From positions 78,330,705 through 78,394,704 of the forward strand of contig CP136067.1 in the NCBI GenBank assembly GCA_032622095.1: DNA of 64,000 bases. The letters run 5' to 3'. A program made the translations under genes and the position numbers. The stretch's first letter is position 1. The number at the start of each line of letters is the position of its first letter. This stretch comes from Siphonodentalium dalli. Taxonomy: Eukaryota; Mollusca; Scaphopoda; Gadilida; Siphonodentaliidae. Positions 59,541 through 64,000 of this stretch are shown here, piece after piece. The notes below the pieces were generated by a model that saw nothing but the letters and a program-made list of their open reading frames with translations, made no database searches and was not told where the DNA came from.

Positions 59541-60059
59541 CCTCCGTCTGGTCAAATCTTCTGGTATGAAGTTCGAGACCGACATAGTAAGTCATCATAT
59601 ATAGAACATACACGAAGCCATGTTGTAGTATATATGAATATTCTGAGAAATCAGATATTAAAAATGTCTTGGTTGTCCTATATATGGAAAAATACGTTGC
59701 ACAAAGGTAGTGTTTATTTATTCTAAATATCCACCACTTCGATAATCGATTATTCGATTATAGGTACAGCTAGTACTGCATATTTGAGTCTGACAATTTA
59801 AAGCAAAACAGAAAGATAAATGTGTTCACGAAACACCTACACGGAATACGCATGTCTTGCAAAGAGATATTGGAGATAACATGCAAAAGTTTATTTTTCA
59901 GTGATTTATATCACCTTTATTTATTGTGCTGATCTCTAGAATTTGTGTTCTACCCCAAGACCGATTTCAACCACATTTGCATGGTGTAGTGACTCGGAGT
60001 ACCATGGCGGAGGTTATAACGGCGTTAGTTTTTCAAAATGTTGATTTAAAAAACATTGA
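59541..60059. other. Intergenic DNA, nothing recognised
   Basis: An AT palindrome-like string (ATAATCGATTATTCGATTAT) lies at about 59740-59760. No gene. Confidence 0.4.
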
Positions 60060-60265
60060 ATTAAATAAAAAATTTAAAAACCCAGCAATTAAAATAAGCT
60101 CACTATATGGGCTTATTTCAGATTCTAATCAGTCGAATATGATGAACCTATGTGAAGCGCACAAAGGGGCCACATGCCCCTAACGCACAGTGGGGCCGCT
60201 GGCCTATTTGTGCAGGGGACGCAGGCCCCTCCGACCCTGAATGAAGCTCCCGAAACTAGTATAAA
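60060..60265 (-). repeat. MITE M1 fragment (copy F) next to retroposon family C
   Basis: 60075-60145 has ATATGGGCTTATTTCAGATT and GATGAACCTATGTG, worn M1 end sequence. 60145-60260 on the minus strand matches 16718-16815 (CGTTAGGGGCATGTGGCCCC, TCAGGGTCGGAGGGGCCTGC). The same two families adjoin at 16.7-17.0 kb. Confidence 0.55.
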
Positions 60266-62169
60266 AAGTTATTGTACTATGGCGTATTTATTGGACTATG
60301 GACTATGGAGTATTAAACATTCAGACTGCTCGGTATAGACAGTGTCTTGTACTGAATGCCTATACTGCACGTATCAGAAATATTTTTCAGAATTTAATTA
60401 ATCTCAAGTCGTCATACATATTGTATATAACAGAGATCGTTACATTACTTTTAATTTAATACATGTGTTTTATCAAGACCGAGGTCAAATATATTCGCCA
60501 TGTCACTGCTTGGATGCTCTTCGATATATCTTATACTGCATGGGTATAATATATTACATGTTAACCGCCGTTTTCTTCACCCCTACGTGACAAGGACAAG
60601 GATCGAAACTTGGTTACCTGTTTATGTCAAATCTGACAAATCTGTGGCAGGAAGCTCTCTGTCTCTCCAAACCTTGAAGTTGTACTTCGGTCACTCAGTA
60701 TTTGGGGGTATCATGGCAGCCCGCGTTATATATTTACTATATATAGATCACCAAGGTATGAATTCACGTAACGCTCTGTAGACCGTTCTATTAACATGTT
60801 TATTCCACATACACGGCCATAATTTGCCGATTGAAAAAACATTCAAACGCCAATAACAGTTAAAGTACATGCATTGTCACCATTCATGTCACGCCATCGT
60901 GTATCAGGAAAAGTATAGTTTTTGGTAGTAATGCAAGAAAAACAAGAACCTCGAGATAAAACAAAATTTCTACTCAAATTCTGATATTCATTAGACTTGA
61001 AGTTTCTAGAATGTGAAAAGTCGAAACATCGTGTTGTCGAGAGACTCGAGACAAGCCGAATTATCTAGCCTCAACTGAAATCGCTAGCGAATCAAAACGA
61101 AAGGAAGAGTTGAAAGTCCAAACCTGGAGCATATTCTAAAATGTCGACTTAATTGCGCATATTCTCGAAATTTTGACATAGTTTCACTCGCAAATTAAGT
61201 GAGAGCGAGTGTTGAGGTTAATATGTATGATGATCACAATAGATAATATAATTATCGATATAACATCGTTCCATAGTCGATACCTAAATGTGAATCTGTT
61301 CCAATTATGGGATAACATGTCAAAGTCAAATCAAATTTCCAGTTTCAATTATTCGCACAAATGTAGTACACGCGATCTTTATTTTTACCAAATCGGGAAT
61401 CGAATATAGAACGCTCTTTGTTGTTCCACCCTGAAGAATTTTTTTCTAAATTCCATTACACGGATATGTCTTTTTTATACGGTGTATATATAAAGTTCAT
61501 ATATAAAAGTTTTTGCCAACTACTTTAAAAACCCGGAACGGACCGAGAAGTAACAAATGCGAGCACGAGTTCTGACTAAACTGCAGAAGGACATTACTAC
61601 TAGAAGACAAATCCAAAGATCGCTATAATGAGGTTGCAAACATTCCGTTTCAATTCTGTTTAGAATATACGCTGCCGTATATATATAGTAATTTCATCCA
61701 GCATCACACGTGAGACACACTTATGCACTCGGCATAAAGTTAACAAATAATATCTATTTTTAAATTTCGATAAATTTATTCACCGATGAAGAAATATATA
61801 TTGTTAAAGCTGCCTTTATGAAGAAAATTATAATCATTTTATTGTTACTTTTCCGACTGCAAAATATTGGTGGAGTCAAATACAGCTACTGCCATTTCGA
61901 GTCTCTCTCTATATATGTCACATTCTATAGTAAACGACGTGTTGATTAATCACACGAATATTACAGGGGAGAACTTTGTGCCGAAAAGAAAAATGAGATG
62001 AGTCGAGCTTGATCGTCGAAATCAGGTATAGTGCACCATTTTCTGTAGAAAACTTTCTCGGTCCTGGAAACATCTTATCTGAAACAAAAAAGTGGCAGGA
62101 ATGAAAAATCACGCGGCTCATGGACGGATGAGAGAAAGCCCATAAATAAAATTCCACCGTTCCAAAACA
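60266..62169. other. Intergenic DNA, no gene seen
   Basis: An R1-core-like string (TCTTTATTTTTACCAAATCG, AACGCTCTTTG) lies at 61377-61417. ORFs up to 93 codons have no family resemblance. Confidence 0.4.
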
Positions 62170-62350
62170 GACAGGATTTGCTCGCCTGATTTAGCGCCCC
62201 TATAAATCACACCACAGGACGCCCCTTCTGGGATCCCGGCTTTGTCCCGACGCGATGTCTCGCTACGTTCCGACATTAATCAATGACCTCAAGTTCCTTT
62301 GTGCTCAATGCAAGGAGGAAATTCCATTGAACAGCAACACGTATCGAATC
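62170..62350. promoter_or_regulatory. Candidate cis-regulatory block 6
   Basis: GC-richer, non-repetitive stretch with ATAAATCA (62202-62209), ATTAATCAATG (62275-62285) followed by TGACCTCAAG. Motifs are of homeodomain and nuclear-receptor half-site type. No ORF. Confidence 0.3.
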
Positions 62351-63809
62351 GCAAGATTTCAAAATGCTTTGAAAATATTCTTTGGTAGACAAGAGTAATA
62401 TTTCCATCCGATTTGAACCTTTTTCTCATTACAAACAATTTCACTTAATGTTATAGCAATAACTCAAATAAAATTTTGAAAACATATTCAATGTGGCGAT
62501 ATAATATTAACTCTAATGTAACTGAGCAATTTATGAGTCCTTGCTGAACACCGATACGCTATGATTTGCTTTCTTGTGATGTTCCAGTTGATTGGGCATT
62601 GGTAACTATGCCCGGTTTTAAACATGTTTTGCAAGTAGCGTTTTCTGTTGCAAAGGTTGGATATCAATAAATAGTCATTCACAATACAATTATATTCCAT
62701 AATTAGTTTTCATGCATATATAAGCTCGAAAGTCTCCCAATATTGGTAGCACAGCGTTGGCTTGCATAAACTGTTGTCAATACTATTTTATCTTCTAAAT
62801 ATGCTCATATTGATATAATAGGAGAGCTCACACGAACGTCACTTGGTAAGTATCTTTGGCGGGGATTATTGATTCGTTTGCAAATAGAGCGTTCAACAAC
62901 AGGTTTGACCAACGTATAGAAACGCCGCTATATTAATATAAACATTCTATGTTCATGTTTAGGCCTGGATGGTACCATATATTGCGCTTTTAGATTGATA
63001 AAATTCCGAATTACCAAGCATGTATATCTATACTTCCGATTGTTGTTTATATCTCTGGTTTGAGCTACGGGCACATACATGCACGTGATTACAAGTTTTA
63101 TTTGCCATTTAGCTGAAGACTAATCAGTAGTAAAACAGCTTTCATTGCTTATGAGCCTAATATGAAGTGATAGGTGGGAAACATGCATTATATATATACA
63201 AAACTGTTCGTTCATATTGTAGGACCCCACAGTCCTCTGCGCAAAATTGCCTGAAAAATTGCCGGGTATAGATCACCGCTGTTATTTATTCACATGCACG
63301 ATGCCAAAACCTTATTCCACATGCACAAAATTAATGTTCACTTAGAAATAACACCGGCCTTACAAAAATAGTTAATTATTGATCAGTAAAATGATTGTGG
63401 TTAAAGTGGTACCACGCTAATATCGTAACTAGCTCAAAGACATCAACAAAATAACATGGCAAATTCAAAGACTTCAATACCGCGGGAGTCGACATATCAC
63501 ACTGACAAAAAGCCGAGATTTGTTTAATAATTCATTCTGCATAATTAATCTGACGAAATTGGCTAATCGGGCATATTGATGCGAAACAGTTCCGAGATTA
63601 GACAATATTTTAGGATAGATATATCTCTCGTGGTTTTCGTTCATGGCTATCGTTGAAAGACAGAAATTCGAGAGTTTAAACATTTAAACGGACTCGTTTG
63701 GCTCAACTGAACCAGACTGTATCTATGTAATTTGGAAGGGAGTGGGTAAGATAAAGATAAATATCCAAATATATACTATGAAAACACTTGACAGTAATTT
63801 AAATTTTCA
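62351..63809. other. Intergenic DNA, no gene seen
   Basis: AT-rich; no coding or repeat family signature recognised. Confidence 0.45.
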
Positions 63810-63905
63810 ATTGTTTTCAATCCTTCGCACAAAAATGAGACGAACGCTCCTTATATAGTTATACTATATCAGAACAGGCTAACATTTCATGACGCATAAA
63901 CCCAG
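63810..63905 (+). repeat. R1 core, diverged copy
   Basis: AATGAGACGAACGCTCCTTA TATAGTTATACTATATCAGA ACAGGCTAAC then CATGACGCA parallels 25540-25620. Confidence 0.5.
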
Positions 63906-64000
63906 GATGGGCCATGCATGGATATATACTCGATCTTCTAATGATCAAGCTACAGCGGAATTTAAAAATGAATCACTTATATTATCTATTTGATTCCCCA

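Overview
The window looks like invertebrate animal DNA. It is AT-rich, carries introns, and is crowded with microsatellites, inverted-repeat elements, tRNA-derived SINEs and retroposon tails. The only gene I can support is a Hox gene. Two exons (5618-6017 and 10286-10587, + strand) join in frame across a GT..AG intron to give a 233-residue protein. It starts MTMSSFLM, has a YPWM hexapeptide, and ends with an Antp-class homeodomain of Deformed/Hox4 type. I read this as a Hox4 (Dfd) locus from a non-vertebrate bilaterian. The exact phylum (lophotrochozoan, hemichordate/echinoderm or other) cannot be fixed from this protein by eye.

Layout. 1-5500 is upstream intergenic DNA with GA and TA microsatellites, one copy of a dispersed repeat (called R1 here) and one copy of a terminal-inverted-repeat MITE. 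5505-10587 is Hox4; its 4.3 kb intron holds one R1 copy and two copies of the same MITE. Just 3' of the stop codon sits a separate inverted-repeat element (11046-11450). From there to 64000 I see no further coding exon. The interval, probably the Hox4-Hox3 spacer, alternates between repeat islands and quieter, less AT-rich stretches with homeodomain-type motifs that may be cis-regulatory.

Main repeat islands: retroposon tails and MITEs (15.8-17.2 kb); a 23-bp minisatellite with a head-to-head inverted partner (19.4-20.0 kb); SINEs (20.8-21.5, 29.6, 46.7 kb); a long inverted-repeat element (21.8-23.8 kb); a frameshifted LINE reverse-transcriptase remnant (30.8-31.5 kb); a degenerate array of about 165 bp units (31.9-34.1 kb); head-to-tail retroposons of two families (40.35-45.9 kb); a 2.95 kb terminal-inverted-repeat transposon that splits one of those retroposons (45.9-48.8 kb); and a 4.3 kb foldback-like element with 1.3 kb arms around a 42-bp satellite (49.5-53.8 kb).

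Candidate regulatory stretches without repeats lie at about 26.86-27.38, 29.18-29.36, 38.61-38.93, 57.39-57.64, 59.40-59.54 and 62.17-62.35 kb. They are inferred from base composition and short motifs only. No tRNA, rRNA or CRISPR feature is supported, and I did not find a mir-10-like sequence.
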